Positions 33,796-42,553 of a DNA stretch of 46,788 bases are shown here, in pieces. Below the pieces are notes generated by a model, which was not told the DNA's origin, did not search any database, and worked only from the letters and a program-made list of their open reading frames with translations. The DNA is taken from NCBI GenBank assembly GCA_018064905.1, contig JAGHUJ010000174.1:1-46788 (forward strand). Reading direction: 5' to 3'. A program made the position numbers and the translations under genes. The stretch is from Candidatus Treponema equifaecale (lineage in GTDB: Bacteria > Spirochaetota > Spirochaetia > Treponematales > Treponemataceae). Positions within the stretch are counted from its first letter, which is position 1. Each line of letters opens with the position of its first letter.

Positions 33796-34839
33796 ATGAA
33801 AAAAATACTTGCTGCTGCTTGTGGCGTTCTTGCCGCACTTTCATTTTTCTCTTGCAATAAGAAGACTGTAAATGCAGGAGAATTGGTTGTTTATGGTTCT
33901 TGTGAAGAGGAATATCTTGCTGCCGTTTGTGCAAAGTTTGAAGAGACTTCTGGCGTAAAGACAACTTATCAGCGCCTTTCAACTGGTGAAGTTCTCACAA
34001 AAATCGGTGAAGAAAACGGAAATCCATCTGCTGACGTTTGGTTCGGTGGTACAACTGATCCTTACAACGAAGCTGCAATGAAGGGACTTCTTCTTCCTTA
34101 TGCTGCTAAAAATGCAAGCCACCTTGTTGGCCCACAGTTCAAAGATTCAAACAACAACTGGTACGGTATTTACCGTGGTATCCTGGGCTTCTTCTGGAAC
34201 ACAGATGAAATGAACCGCCTTGGACTTCAGCCACCAAAGGACTGGGATGACCTTGCAAAACCTGAATACAAAGGTCTTGTTTCTTTCGCAAACCCAAATA
34301 CAGCCGGAACTGGTAAGCTTATTGTAAACACAATGGTTCAGCTCAAAGGCGAAAAAGAAGCTATGGAATACTTTGCCGCATTGGACAAGAACATCTGTCA
34401 GTATACAAAATCTGGTTCAGGTCCTTCAAAACTGGTTCCAACTGGTGAAGTTGTAATTGGTGTTGGATTCCTCCATGATGTTGTTTACCAGATTGTAGAC
34501 AATGGCTACACAAATATCGGAATGACAGCTCCAGCTTCTGGAACTTCTTATGAAATCGGTGCTACTGCAATCTTCAACGGTGCAAAGAATATTGACAATG
34601 CAAAGAAATTCATTGAATTTGCTCTTTCTCCAGATTGTGTAAACATCGCTCAGGAAAATGGTTCATATCAGTTCCTGGTTATCGACAATGCTAAGCCTGT
34701 TGAAGCTGCTGTAAAAGCTGGTTTGGACAAAATTTCTACAATGAACTACGACTTCAGCGATGCAAAGGTTAACGGACCAAAATACTACGGAGAATTCTTC
34801 GAAGTTATCGCAGCTGATGACCGTGTAAAGACAAAATAA
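33796..34839 (+). CDS. Extracytoplasmic substrate-binding lipoprotein of an iron-type ABC importer
   Basis: A 347-residue protein. Signal MKKILAAACGVLAALSFFSC ends at the lipid-acceptor Cys20. Mature sequence has the FbpA/AfuA-like start LVVYGSCEEEYLAAVCAKFEE, PSADVWFGGTTDPYNEA, and LLLPYAAKNA, pointing to the ferric-iron or related small-anion clade. The usual iron-binding paired tyrosines cannot be confirmed. GGAGG at 33786-33790 supports ATG 33796 (or 33793) over the TTG upstream. It is followed by an attenuator-like hairpin and then the permease. Confidence 0.85.
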   Translation: MKKILAAACGVLAALSFFSCNKKTVNAGELVVYGSCEEEYLAAVCAKFEETSGVKTTYQRLSTGEVLTKIGEENGNPSADVWFGGTTDPYNEAAMKGLLLPYAAKNASHLVGPQFKDSNNNWYGIYRGILGFFWNTDEMNRLGLQPPKDWDDLAKPEYKGLVSFANPNTAGTGKLIVNTMVQLKGEKEAMEYFAALDKNICQYTKSGSGPSKLVPTGEVVIGVGFLHDVVYQIVDNGYTNIGMTAPASGTSYEIGATAIFNGAKNIDNAKKFIEFALSPDCVNIAQENGSYQFLVIDNAKPVEAAVKAGLDKISTMNYDFSDAKVNGPKYYGEFFEVIAADDRVKTK

Positions 34840-34870
34840 GCCGGAAACTAACAATTTCTTAAGTGCGGGG

Positions 34871-34924
34871 GGCTGTCCAATAGGTTTCTGAATGTCACCA
34901 CAATTTGGGCAGCCTCTTAATTTT
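34871..34924 (+). terminator. Attenuator-like hairpin between binding protein and permease
   Basis: GGCTGTCCAA (34871-34880) pairs with TTGGGCAGCC (34905-34914) with one G-U pair, followed by TCTTAATTTT. Weak T-tract suggests partial read-through into the permease gene. Confidence 0.65.
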
Positions 34925-34941
34925 AAATTTCAGGAGTGCGT

Positions 34942-36666
34942 ATGGCTGAACTTCATGGTAAATCTCTTGACAGAAAAAAGCTTCTGGCGGATCCGATTCT
35001 TGTTGCGGCAATTATCGGAATCTTTGTGTTTTTGATGCTTTTTATTTTATATCCACTGGCAATTCTGCTTACAGATTCTGCAGTTGTTGAGACAGGAATT
35101 GGTGCAGATGCTGCCAAATCTCTGGGCTTTGGAAACTTTATCCGAATATTCAAGATGACAACTTTCCGCAAAGCTATTACCAATACGCTATGGCTGGGAA
35201 TGGTTTCTGGTCTTGGTGCGACTGTAATCGGATTTTTGTTCGCCTATGTTGATTCTTATGTAGACACAGGTTCCAAAGTTGTGCGCAAGCTTTTTAATGT
35301 GGTTTCCATTCTGCCTGTTGTTTCGCCTCCATTCGTACTTTCACTTTCTGCAATTCTTCTTTTTGGCCGAACAGGTGTAATTACCCGTGGCGTATTCAAT
35401 CTGAACAACACTCAGCTCTATGGCTGGCGTGGTATTGCTTTGGTTCAGATACTTACATTTTTCCCTGTATGCTACATGATGCTGAAGGGACTTCTTAAAA
35501 ATATTGATCCGTCTTTGGAAGAGGCCGCCCGAAACATGGGTGCCAGTCGTTTTGGCGTGTTCAAAACTGTTACACTTCCTTTGCTTTTGCCAGGTCTTGG
35601 AAATGCTTTCCTGGTTTCCTTTATTGAATCTGTTGCCGATTTTGCAAATCCAATGATCATCGGCGGAAACTTTGATACTCTGGCAACTTCTATTTATCTT
35701 CAGCTGACTGGCGCCTATGACAAATCTGGTGCCACTGCCATGGCTGTTGTTCTTCTTGCGATTTCTATGGGGCTTTTTGTCCTTGAAAAATACTGGCTGG
35801 AGCGTAAGTCCGTTGCAACCCTTACAGGTAAAGCTAGCCGAGGCCGTCAGCTTATGACAGACAAATCTGTACGATATCCGCTGGTTACAATCTGTACAGT
35901 GATTACAGTTTTTGTTCTTGTAATGTATATTCTGGTTCCGTTTGGATCTCTGTTCAAGCTTTGGGGCAGGGACTACAGTCTTTCCCTCAAATGGTATGAA
36001 TTCATATTTAAAAACAAAGGCTACAGGGTTTTCACGGATTCCATGCTGCTTTCACTTGTGGCTTCTCCAATTACAGCCCTGCTTTCCATGATGATTGCTT
36101 ATCTTGTTGTAAAGCGAAAATTCCTTGGAAAAGGCATGATGGAATTTGTTGCGATGCTGGCTATGGCTGTTCCTGGTACTGTACTTGGTGTTGGTTTTAT
36201 CCGCGGATTCAATTCTGGTCTCTTTCACACTGGAATTCTTTCAAGCCTTTACGGAACCGGTGCAATTCTTGTGATTGTATTCATCGTGCGTTCTCTGCCA
36301 ATCGGTACCCGTTCTGGTATTGCGGCTTTAAGACAGATTGATAAGTCTATTGAGGAAGCTGCCTACGATATGGGTGCAGACAGCGCCAAGGTTTTTGCTA
36401 CAGTAACATTGCCTTTGATCAAAGAATCTTTTATCTCTGGTCTTGTAACAACTTTTGTACGCTCAATCACTGCTATTTCTGCAATCATTCTTCTTGTAAC
36501 TCCAAGATATCTTTTGATTACTGTAAGAATCAATGAGCATGCGGAAAAGGGAAACTACGGTATCGCCTGTGCCTATGCCACAATTCTTATCATCATCACT
36601 TACGCGGCAATTTCTGTAATGAATCTGCTGCTGGCAAAATTCGGAACATCTAAGAAAGGAGCTTAA
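34942..36666 (+). CDS. ABC importer permease, two fused permease modules
   Basis: A 574-residue protein with about 12 hydrophobic helices in two homologous halves. Each half has an EAA-type loop that contacts the ATPase: EEAARNMGASRFGVFKTVTL (first) and EEAAYDMGADSAKVFATVTL (second). This fused layout is typical of FbpB/AfuB-type iron permeases, also of thiamine and phosphonate ones. ATG 34942 is chosen over GTG 34936 because CAGGAG at 34931 gives proper spacing. It is the middle gene of the transporter operon. Confidence 0.88.
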   Translation: MAELHGKSLDRKKLLADPILVAAIIGIFVFLMLFILYPLAILLTDSAVVETGIGADAAKSLGFGNFIRIFKMTTFRKAITNTLWLGMVSGLGATVIGFLFAYVDSYVDTGSKVVRKLFNVVSILPVVSPPFVLSLSAILLFGRTGVITRGVFNLNNTQLYGWRGIALVQILTFFPVCYMMLKGLLKNIDPSLEEAARNMGASRFGVFKTVTLPLLLPGLGNAFLVSFIESVADFANPMIIGGNFDTLATSIYLQLTGAYDKSGATAMAVVLLAISMGLFVLEKYWLERKSVATLTGKASRGRQLMTDKSVRYPLVTICTVITVFVLVMYILVPFGSLFKLWGRDYSLSLKWYEFIFKNKGYRVFTDSMLLSLVASPITALLSMMIAYLVVKRKFLGKGMMEFVAMLAMAVPGTVLGVGFIRGFNSGLFHTGILSSLYGTGAILVIVFIVRSLPIGTRSGIAALRQIDKSIEEAAYDMGADSAKVFATVTLPLIKESFISGLVTTFVRSITAISAIILLVTPRYLLITVRINEHAEKGNYGIACAYATILIIITYAAISVMNLLLAKFGTSKKGA

Positions 36667-36671
36667 ATATT

Positions 36672-37751
36672 ATGGAAAATAAATCACCAAAGGGCGTTCG
36701 CCTTGTAAATATCACTAAAATTTATCAGGATCCAAAAACAAAAAAGGATTTTGCTGCTGTAGACAATGTTTCTCTGGATATTGCTCCTGGAAGCTTTGTA
36801 ACTTTGCTGGGACCATCCGGCTGTGGAAAGACCACAACTCTCCGTATGATTGCTGGTTTTGAAAGCCCTGATGACGGCCAGATTTTTCTTGGAGACGATG
36901 CAATCAACGAACTTACTCCAAACAAGCGTGATACAGCAATGGTCTTCCAGAGCTATGCGCTTTTGCCTCACTACAATGTATTTGACAATATTGCTTATGG
37001 TCTTAAGCTTCGTAAACTTCCAAAAGATGAAATCAAAAAGAAGGTTATGGATATGCTGGAACTGGTTGAACTGAGCGGAATGGAAGAGCGAATGACAAAT
37101 CAGCTTTCAGGTGGTCAGCAGCAGCGTGTTGCTTTGGCCCGTGCTCTGGTAATGCAGCCAGGTGTTCTGCTTTTTGATGAACCTCTTTCAAATCTTGATG
37201 CAAAGCTCCGTGTTACAATGCGCACTGAAATCCGTAAAATTCAGCAGAAGCTTGGAATTACTGCGATTTATGTAACACACGATCAGGCTGAGGCCATGAG
37301 TATTTCTGATGAAATTATTCTGATGAACAAAGGCAAAATCGCCCAGAAAGGTACTCCCCAGGAAATCTATTACAAACCTAAGTCTGAATTTGTTGCGGAC
37401 TTCATTGGCGAGGTAAACTTCCTTGAAGGCACTGTAAAGAGCAGTGAAGGGGAGAACTGCGTAGTTGATGTGAACGGAACTGAAATTAAAGCAGAAAGCT
37501 ATGGTGATTTGAAGAATGGGGATAAATGCAAGATAGTCATTCGTCCAGAAAGCGTAGAATTGGCTGATACAGGTGCAATCGGTGGTGAAATCCTGATTTC
37601 AACATTCATGGGTGCATATCAGTATTACCAGCTTAAATGCGGTGACACAGTTCTAAAAATCCACGATTACAATCCAAGAGGTCACAAAATCTATCAGGCC
37701 GGTGAAAAAGCCTACCTGAGCTTTGAAAACTCAACATTGCATATTCTGTAA
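36672..37751 (+). CDS. ABC importer ATP-binding protein (FbpC/PotA-like) with TOBE domain
   Basis: A 359-residue ATPase that powers the preceding permease. It contains Walker A GPSGCGKTTT (Lys53), the Q-loop FQSYALLPH, signature LSGGQQQRVALARAL, Walker B VLLFDEPLSNLD, and the switch His in YVTHDQAEA. A C-terminal TOBE-like regulatory domain (about 240-359) is present. AAGGAG in the last codons of the permease is the ribosome site, giving a 5-nt gap and likely coupling. The gene ends at a bidirectional hairpin. Confidence 0.93.
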   Translation: MENKSPKGVRLVNITKIYQDPKTKKDFAAVDNVSLDIAPGSFVTLLGPSGCGKTTTLRMIAGFESPDDGQIFLGDDAINELTPNKRDTAMVFQSYALLPHYNVFDNIAYGLKLRKLPKDEIKKKVMDMLELVELSGMEERMTNQLSGGQQQRVALARALVMQPGVLLFDEPLSNLDAKLRVTMRTEIRKIQQKLGITAIYVTHDQAEAMSISDEIILMNKGKIAQKGTPQEIYYKPKSEFVADFIGEVNFLEGTVKSSEGENCVVDVNGTEIKAESYGDLKNGDKCKIVIRPESVELADTGAIGGEILISTFMGAYQYYQLKCGDTVLKIHDYNPRGHKIYQAGEKAYLSFENSTLHIL

Positions 37752-37752
37752 A

Positions 37753-37810
37753 ATAAAAAAAATGCTGCATTCCTTGAAGTGAACTTCATCTCGAATGCAG
37801 CATTTTTTTT
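37753..37810. terminator. Bidirectional terminator
   Basis: Stem ATGCTGCATTC (37762-37772) with GAATGCAGCAT (37793-37803), flanked by A-rich sequence on the left and a T-run on the right, between the transporter and the convergent ankyrin gene. Confidence 0.88.
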
Positions 37811-37815
37811 AGTGT

Positions 37816-40626
37816 TTATTTTGCGTTGTCTGATACTCTCAGCAAGTCTGCGATTGCAGCTCTGCCCCAGCGTTCAGCCATCTTGTATGGTGTTTCACCA
37901 GTGATGTTCTTGGCTGTCTTATCAAGATTAGGTTTTGCAGCCAGTTCTTTAACAATGCTTTCATCAGCTGTTCGTGCAGCATAATGAAGGATTCCGTCAC
38001 CCTGTCTGTCTGCCTTCTTGTCGTTGTATTTTACGATTGCATCAAGAATTGTTCTGTTTTTTGTCTTGAATACAGAAGTAAGTGCATTTTCACCAGTTGG
38101 AGTTGCAAGATAAGGATCTGCACCGTATTCCAGAAGACCAAGTGCAAGGTTTACATTGTTCTTTTCAACTGCCATGTTCAAAGCTGTCATACCTTTTCCG
38201 TTTCGCTGGCTGGCAGGATAGCCCATGTTCAGAAGCTGTGTAAGAAGTGTTTTTGAAGCATTTCTTTCAACTGCAATGTGAACCGGTGTGTTTCCGTCAG
38301 AGTCAACGATGGTTGTGTTGTTACCAAGAACAGCCTGAATTACGTGGATGTCAGCCTTCAAAACAAGTGAGAATGGAGAGTCTCCTGCGCTGTCTCTTGC
38401 AAGAGGATTTCCGCCTGCATTTCTGATCTGCTTGATGATTCCAATGTTGCCTGTGAGAGCCGCATCGTGGTATGCGTTTCTTCCATACATTTCCTGAATC
38501 TGAACATTAGCACCATAGCTCAGAAGAAGCTTTACCATCTGTTCGTTCATGCTGGAAATTGCGTCCATAAGAACTGTACGACCTGTTGCGTCTGTGGCAT
38601 TTATGTCTGCTCCGTTCTGAATAAGGAGAATTGACATTTCTTTTTTAGCTGAACGGCAAGAGTCGCAGAGAGCTGTTTTTCCGCTGAGGTTCTGTGCATT
38701 TACATCAACACCAAGGGAAATCAAAGTCTTTGCTGCTTTAAGTGCGTTCCATTTAACTGCTGCGTGAAGAGGTGTGTTTCCAAGATTGTCGCGGGCGTGG
38801 TTGTCGCGGGAATCTGTTGCAACTCCTTTTTCAACAAGAATGTTGATTGTGCTTGGATTGTCACCTTTTACAGCTGAGAAGAGTGCGCTTTCACCGTTTG
38901 CATTTTCTGCTGTTACGTTGGCACCTTTCTGAATAAGTGAGTTGATTGCATCATTGAGCTGCCATTCTGCTGCATAGTGGAGAGGTGTGTTTCCGCTTCC
39001 GTCAGTTGTGTTCAAAGTTTTTGAAGTGATGAGCCAGTCCTGCAAATCGCCGCCTTTTGTGAGAGCTACGCGAAGTGGAGAATTGTTCTGTGTATTTGTG
39101 GCAAAAATATCAGCACCGTTGTCAAGGAGAAGGTCACCAACATCCCGTCTGTTTTTCTGAACTGTGATGAAGAGAACTGAGTCACCGTTCTTGTTGCGGG
39201 CATTTACATCAGCCTTTGCTTCAATAAGATATTTGATGTATTCAATTGGAGCGTCCCGTTTGATTGCAATATGAAGGGCTGTGTTTCCGCTGGAATCCTT
39301 TGAAGTGATGTTCTTTTCAGAAACCAGCATTTCAAGCATTTCCGGAGTAGGGCAGTCCAAAGCTTTTGAAAGAGGTGAATTTCCATCCATATCTTCTGCA
39401 TAAATATCAGCACCGTTGGCAGCGTAGAATGCAACCTGTTCCTTAAGCTGATGTTCAATAGCAATTTCGATTGGTGTCACCCCCTGCTTGTTGCGTTCAT
39501 TTACTGCAGCACCAGAATTTACCAGAAGCTGAAGTGCATTTACTGGTGAACCGGACATTGTGGCAACATGAAGAATTGTGTCACCATACATATCCTTCTG
39601 ATTTACATTTGCCTTGTACTGAAGAAGTGTTGCATAGAGAGTGTACTGGGCTTCAACTGGCATGATAAGCATGATTGGTGTCTTTCCGATTGAATCCAAT
39701 GCATCAACCTGTGCACCTGCAGCAAGAAGAAGACGGGCAATATCTACTTTTCCATAGCGGACAGCTTCATGAAGTGGTGTTGCACCGCTGATGTCCTGAG
39801 CTGCCAAAATATCTGAAAGTCTGAGAGAAGTTTTCTGATTGAGAATGTAGTCAACGATACCAGTGTGGCCCATAATTGTAGCCAGGTGGAGTGGTGTCTG
39901 ACCGTCGTGGAAGCGCAGAATCATGTTGTGGGTTTTAACCGCATCTTCAAAATATGCAAAGTCGCCGCGAACAAGCTGTGCGTTACCAAGAATAAGCTGG
40001 GCTGCGATTCTGATGGAAGTTGAATTGTCTGCACTTTCAAAAGCCAGTGAAAGTGGTGTCTTGCCCTTGTTGTCTTTTATAGAAAGTGGAACACCAATCT
40101 GAATGCAGCGTTTGATTGCCTTTTCGTCCCGTGTTTTGACAAAGTAATGAACGATGCTCTGACCGTCCACATCCCGAACTTCACCTGTCTGCTGGGTGAT
40201 CATAGCATCATACCACTGGTCACCCTTTGCCAAAGCGAGTTCCAGAGCCATGTTGCCGTTTCCATCCTTTGCAAAAATGTCACCGTGTACAATGGCAAGA
40301 ACCTTTGAAGCGTCGATACAGTCGTTTTTAATTGCAAGGTGAAGTGCTGTGTCGTCATTATTGTTTCTGATTTCAGTGTCTGCACCCTTGATGATGAGGA
40401 AGCTTACCAAATCTGCTTCGTTCACCTTTGCTGCAAGATGAAGGGCAGTGTTTCCGTCCTGATCCTGTGCGTTGATGTCGGATTTGGATTTGAATCTGTC
40501 CTTTGCTTCTTCATAACGGCCCTGCATAATCAATTCGTGAATTGATTCTTCTTTAGGTGTAGAAGCACAGCCTGCAATCAAAATCATTGCTGATAAAATT
40601 GCAGAAATTTTTGTGATTTTTTTCAT
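37816..40626 (-). CDS. Ankyrin-repeat lipoprotein
   Basis: A 936-residue protein from ATG 40626 (six codons after the longest possible start), supported by GGGAG 7 nt upstream. Signal MKKITKISAILSAMILIAGC ends in a lipobox Cys. About 25 ankyrin repeats of ~33 residues fill the rest, with repeated G-x-TPLH-x-A or GNTALHLA motifs and GAD/GAN turns. Ankyrin arrays bind protein partners; the lipid anchor would place it at the outer or inner membrane facing the periplasm, a less usual place for ankyrins. Partner unknown; no toxin or enzymatic domain seen. Confidence 0.93.
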   Translation of the reverse strand: MKKITKISAILSAMILIAGCASTPKEESIHELIMQGRYEEAKDRFKSKSDINAQDQDGNTALHLAAKVNEADLVSFLIIKGADTEIRNNNDDTALHLAIKNDCIDASKVLAIVHGDIFAKDGNGNMALELALAKGDQWYDAMITQQTGEVRDVDGQSIVHYFVKTRDEKAIKRCIQIGVPLSIKDNKGKTPLSLAFESADNSTSIRIAAQLILGNAQLVRGDFAYFEDAVKTHNMILRFHDGQTPLHLATIMGHTGIVDYILNQKTSLRLSDILAAQDISGATPLHEAVRYGKVDIARLLLAAGAQVDALDSIGKTPIMLIMPVEAQYTLYATLLQYKANVNQKDMYGDTILHVATMSGSPVNALQLLVNSGAAVNERNKQGVTPIEIAIEHQLKEQVAFYAANGADIYAEDMDGNSPLSKALDCPTPEMLEMLVSEKNITSKDSSGNTALHIAIKRDAPIEYIKYLIEAKADVNARNKNGDSVLFITVQKNRRDVGDLLLDNGADIFATNTQNNSPLRVALTKGGDLQDWLITSKTLNTTDGSGNTPLHYAAEWQLNDAINSLIQKGANVTAENANGESALFSAVKGDNPSTINILVEKGVATDSRDNHARDNLGNTPLHAAVKWNALKAAKTLISLGVDVNAQNLSGKTALCDSCRSAKKEMSILLIQNGADINATDATGRTVLMDAISSMNEQMVKLLLSYGANVQIQEMYGRNAYHDAALTGNIGIIKQIRNAGGNPLARDSAGDSPFSLVLKADIHVIQAVLGNNTTIVDSDGNTPVHIAVERNASKTLLTQLLNMGYPASQRNGKGMTALNMAVEKNNVNLALGLLEYGADPYLATPTGENALTSVFKTKNRTILDAIVKYNDKKADRQGDGILHYAARTADESIVKELAAKPNLDKTAKNITGETPYKMAERWGRAAIADLLRVSDNAK

Positions 40627-40696
40627 TGTCTTCTCCCAAAACAATAAATTTAAATTTTTATTCTTTTCAAATATCGGAAAAAAACTTGCCTCAATT

Positions 40697-40718
40697 AAGA
40701 TAAAACTAAGATAAAACT
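40697..40718 (+). repeat. Tandem 11-mer AAGATAAAACT before the BI-1-like gene
   Basis: Two perfect copies (40697-40707, 40708-40718) abut the -35 region; possible operator. Confidence 0.5.
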
Positions 40719-40746
40719 TGCCACCAATGAAAAATAACTGTATCTT
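40718..40746 (+). promoter_or_regulatory. Promoter of the BI-1-like gene
   Basis: TTGCCA (40718-40723) and TATCTT (40741-40746) with 17-nt spacing, just before the GGAGG ribosome site. Confidence 0.55.
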
Positions 40747-40763
40747 TTAAATCGGAGGAAAAA

Positions 40764-41501
40764 ATGGAAAATACTCTTAGTCTTACAAAATCAGAACAGT
40801 CTGCCTTTGTTACAAGAACCTATGGCTGGATGGCTGTGGCTCTTCTTATCAGTGCTATTGCTGCATATTGGACCAGCATGAATATTTTCACAGTAGAAGA
40901 AAACAGATTGGGTTTTACTGCATTTGGTGCATTTCTTTTTGCAGGTGCTAAAATTGGATTCTGGATGCTGGTGATTGCAGAATTCATTCTGGTTTTTGTT
41001 CTTTCAGCAAAAATCAGAACAATGTCCGTAATGGGTGCGACACTTGGGTTCCTTGCATATTCTGTTATCAACGGAATTACACTTTCTTCTATATTTATTG
41101 TTTATCAGATAGCTTCAATTGCCGGTGCTTTTTTTGGATGTGCTGCAATGTTCGGTTTGATGAGCTTCTACGGACTTACCACAAAGAAGAATCTGAACAG
41201 CCTTGGTCATTACATGATGATGGGGCTGATTGGAATCATTATTTCCAGTGCTGTTCAGTTTGTGCTTAAGCTGATCACTCCTGCTGACTTTACAATGCTC
41301 AACTATTTGATTTCATTTGTGACTGTTGTTGTCTTTACTGGTCTTACAGCTTATGACAGCCAGAAAATCATTAAGACAGCACAGCACGCAAAGAACAATG
41401 AGGATTACAAGAAAGTTTCAATTCTCGCAGCTTTGGAACTTTATCTGGATTTTATCAATCTGTTCCTTGCGCTGCTCAGATTGTTCGGAAAGAGAAAATA
41501 A
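40764..41501 (+). CDS. BAX inhibitor-1/YccA-family membrane protein
   Basis: A 245-residue protein with about seven hydrophobic helices and a short hydrophilic N-terminus (TKSEQSAFVTRTYGWMA), typical of bacterial BI-1 (YbhL/YccA) proteins. The C-terminal conserved block FTGLTAYDSQKIIK then ALELYLDFINLFLALLRLFG matches the family, which includes pH-gated calcium-leak channels; the two conserved Asp residues of that motif are present. GGAGG lies 8-9 nt before the ATG. Its own function is unproven. Confidence 0.9.
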   Translation: MENTLSLTKSEQSAFVTRTYGWMAVALLISAIAAYWTSMNIFTVEENRLGFTAFGAFLFAGAKIGFWMLVIAEFILVFVLSAKIRTMSVMGATLGFLAYSVINGITLSSIFIVYQIASIAGAFFGCAAMFGLMSFYGLTTKKNLNSLGHYMMMGLIGIIISSAVQFVLKLITPADFTMLNYLISFVTVVVFTGLTAYDSQKIIKTAQHAKNNEDYKKVSILAALELYLDFINLFLALLRLFGKRK

Positions 41502-41516
41502 TTGACTCAGAATTAG

Positions 41517-42248
41517 TTATTTATAAATGAGGAAAATGGCCGGGATCTTGTTGATTTCCGGCTTTTTTGTTTTTTTCCATTCTGCAACAGTTTTTGTTAC
41601 GGCAAATTCCTGAGAAGTTGTAAGGCCGGCGGCAATACAGAGCCTTGTTTCTGCCCGAAGAGTTTTGAGGAGAGCTTCCAGCATTTTGTCATTGCGGTAT
41701 GGTGCTTCTATAAAAAGCTGGGTCTGATTTTCCTTGTAAACCTTGTTTTCCAGCTGCTTGATTTTTCCTTCCCGCTCTCCATTTTTTACCGGCAAATATC
41801 CGTTGAAGGCGAAGTTCTGTCCATTGAAGCCGGAGCACATCAGAGCCATTATCATTGAATTTGGACCAACCAGCGGAACAACCCTAAGATTTTTTTTCTG
41901 TGCAATTTCTACAGCTCTTGCACCCGGGTCACCAATGCAGGGACATCCGGCGTCGGAAATGATTCCCATTGGCTGCCTGTTTTTTTCAAGCGGTGTGAGA
42001 ATTTTGCTCAAATCCTGCTTTGCGTCTGTATGTTCACTGAGCTCTGTAAAGGTGCAGTCATCAATGGGAAAATCCTTGTCCACAGAAATCAAAAAACGCA
42101 CGGCGGACTTTCTGCTTTCCACAATGAAGTGGCGGATTCCTTTTACTACCTGTGAGTTATAGTCCGGAAGCACCTGGTTGTTGGGTGTTTCGCCCATTGT
42201 GCATGGAATGAGATAAAGTGCAGATTGGATATTTGTTTCGTTGGTCAT
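41517..42248 (-). CDS. RsmI-like SAM-dependent methyltransferase (short form)
   Basis: A 243-residue tetrapyrrole-methylase-fold protein. Motifs LYLIPCTMGET at the N-terminus, FIVESRKSAVRFL, and the RsmI-type SDAGCPCIGDPGA are seen, with LVGPNSMIMALMCSGFNGQ the SAM site. It resembles the short RsmI group that in other bacteria may methylate 16S rRNA C1402; the exact target here is inferred. The start at ATG 42248 is preferred: upstream in-frame codons run through a dispersed repeat. A -10 box lies 7 nt before it. It has no Shine-Dalgarno. Confidence 0.82.
   Translation of the reverse strand: MTNETNIQSALYLIPCTMGETPNNQVLPDYNSQVVKGIRHFIVESRKSAVRFLISVDKDFPIDDCTFTELSEHTDAKQDLSKILTPLEKNRQPMGIISDAGCPCIGDPGARAVEIAQKKNLRVVPLVGPNSMIMALMCSGFNGQNFAFNGYLPVKNGEREGKIKQLENKVYKENQTQLFIEAPYRNDKMLEALLKTLRAETRLCIAAGLTTSQEFAVTKTVAEWKKTKKPEINKIPAIFLIYK
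41539..41577 (+). terminator. Terminator of the BI-1-like gene, inside the 3' end of the opposing methyltransferase gene
   Basis: GCCGG (41539-41543) and CCGGC (41558-41562), extendable by a G-U and A-U pair, followed by TTTTTTGTTTTTTT. These bases also encode the C-terminal part of the minus-strand methyltransferase. Confidence 0.82.
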
Positions 42249-42255
42249 AAATGTG

Positions 42256-42284
42256 ATTATAATGAAAAATTTTGTAATTGAAAA
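42256..42284 (-). promoter_or_regulatory. Promoter of the RsmI-like gene (leaderless spacing)
   Basis: On the minus strand TTTTCA (42279-42284) and a perfect TATAAT (42256-42261) are 17 nt apart; the ATG starts 7 nt later. Confidence 0.65.
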
Positions 42285-42307
42285 TTGCGTGAAGAGTGAA
42301 GTGCGGG

Positions 42308-42335
42308 AGACTTCTCGACTGCGCTCGAAGTGACA
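42308..42335. repeat. Partial TGTCA-TTCGA repeat
   Basis: The stretch GAGACTTCTCGACTGCGCTC then GAAGTGACAG resembles the right half of the repeat at 28003-28048. It directly adjoins the larger inverted repeat copy at 42369. Confidence 0.6.
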
Positions 42336-42368
42336 GTTCTGAAATTTGCTTACGCGCATCGCCTTCCC

Positions 42369-42484
42369 TGCGTGAAGGATTGGAAGCCCGCCGGAGGCGT
42401 TCTTGCGGAGCGAGAATGGAGCGCTTGACGCGGAAGGCTGGAAAGCCTGGCCCGACTGACCTTTGGGAAGGAGGGACACGCCCT
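42369..42484 (-). repeat. Dispersed palindromic repeat (GGCGTG family), inverted copy
   Basis: On the minus strand it runs from AGGGCGTGTCCCTCC to CCAATCCTTCACGCA, matching the start and the end of the plus-strand copies at 24023 and 45772; the middle is divergent with its own GCC-rich hairpins. It fills the gap between two divergent genes. Confidence 0.75.
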
Positions 42485-42513
42485 AAAAAAATTCTACATA
42501 AATTGTATTTCTG

Positions 42514-42522
42514 TGATAAAAT
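42514..42522 (+). promoter_or_regulatory. Extended -10 of the TIM-barrel gene
   Basis: TGATAAAAT forms a TGn-TAAAAT extended -10; the -35 is weak. The ATG has GGGAG at 42542-42546. Confidence 0.4.
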
Positions 42523-42553
42523 AAAATAAATTTGTTTTTTTGGGAGATTCGCG

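Noticed and set aside
42249-42479. Upstream extension of the RsmI-like frame (77 extra residues)
   Set aside because: It runs through two dispersed repeats and beyond a perfect TATAAT box; the homologous start is at 42248.
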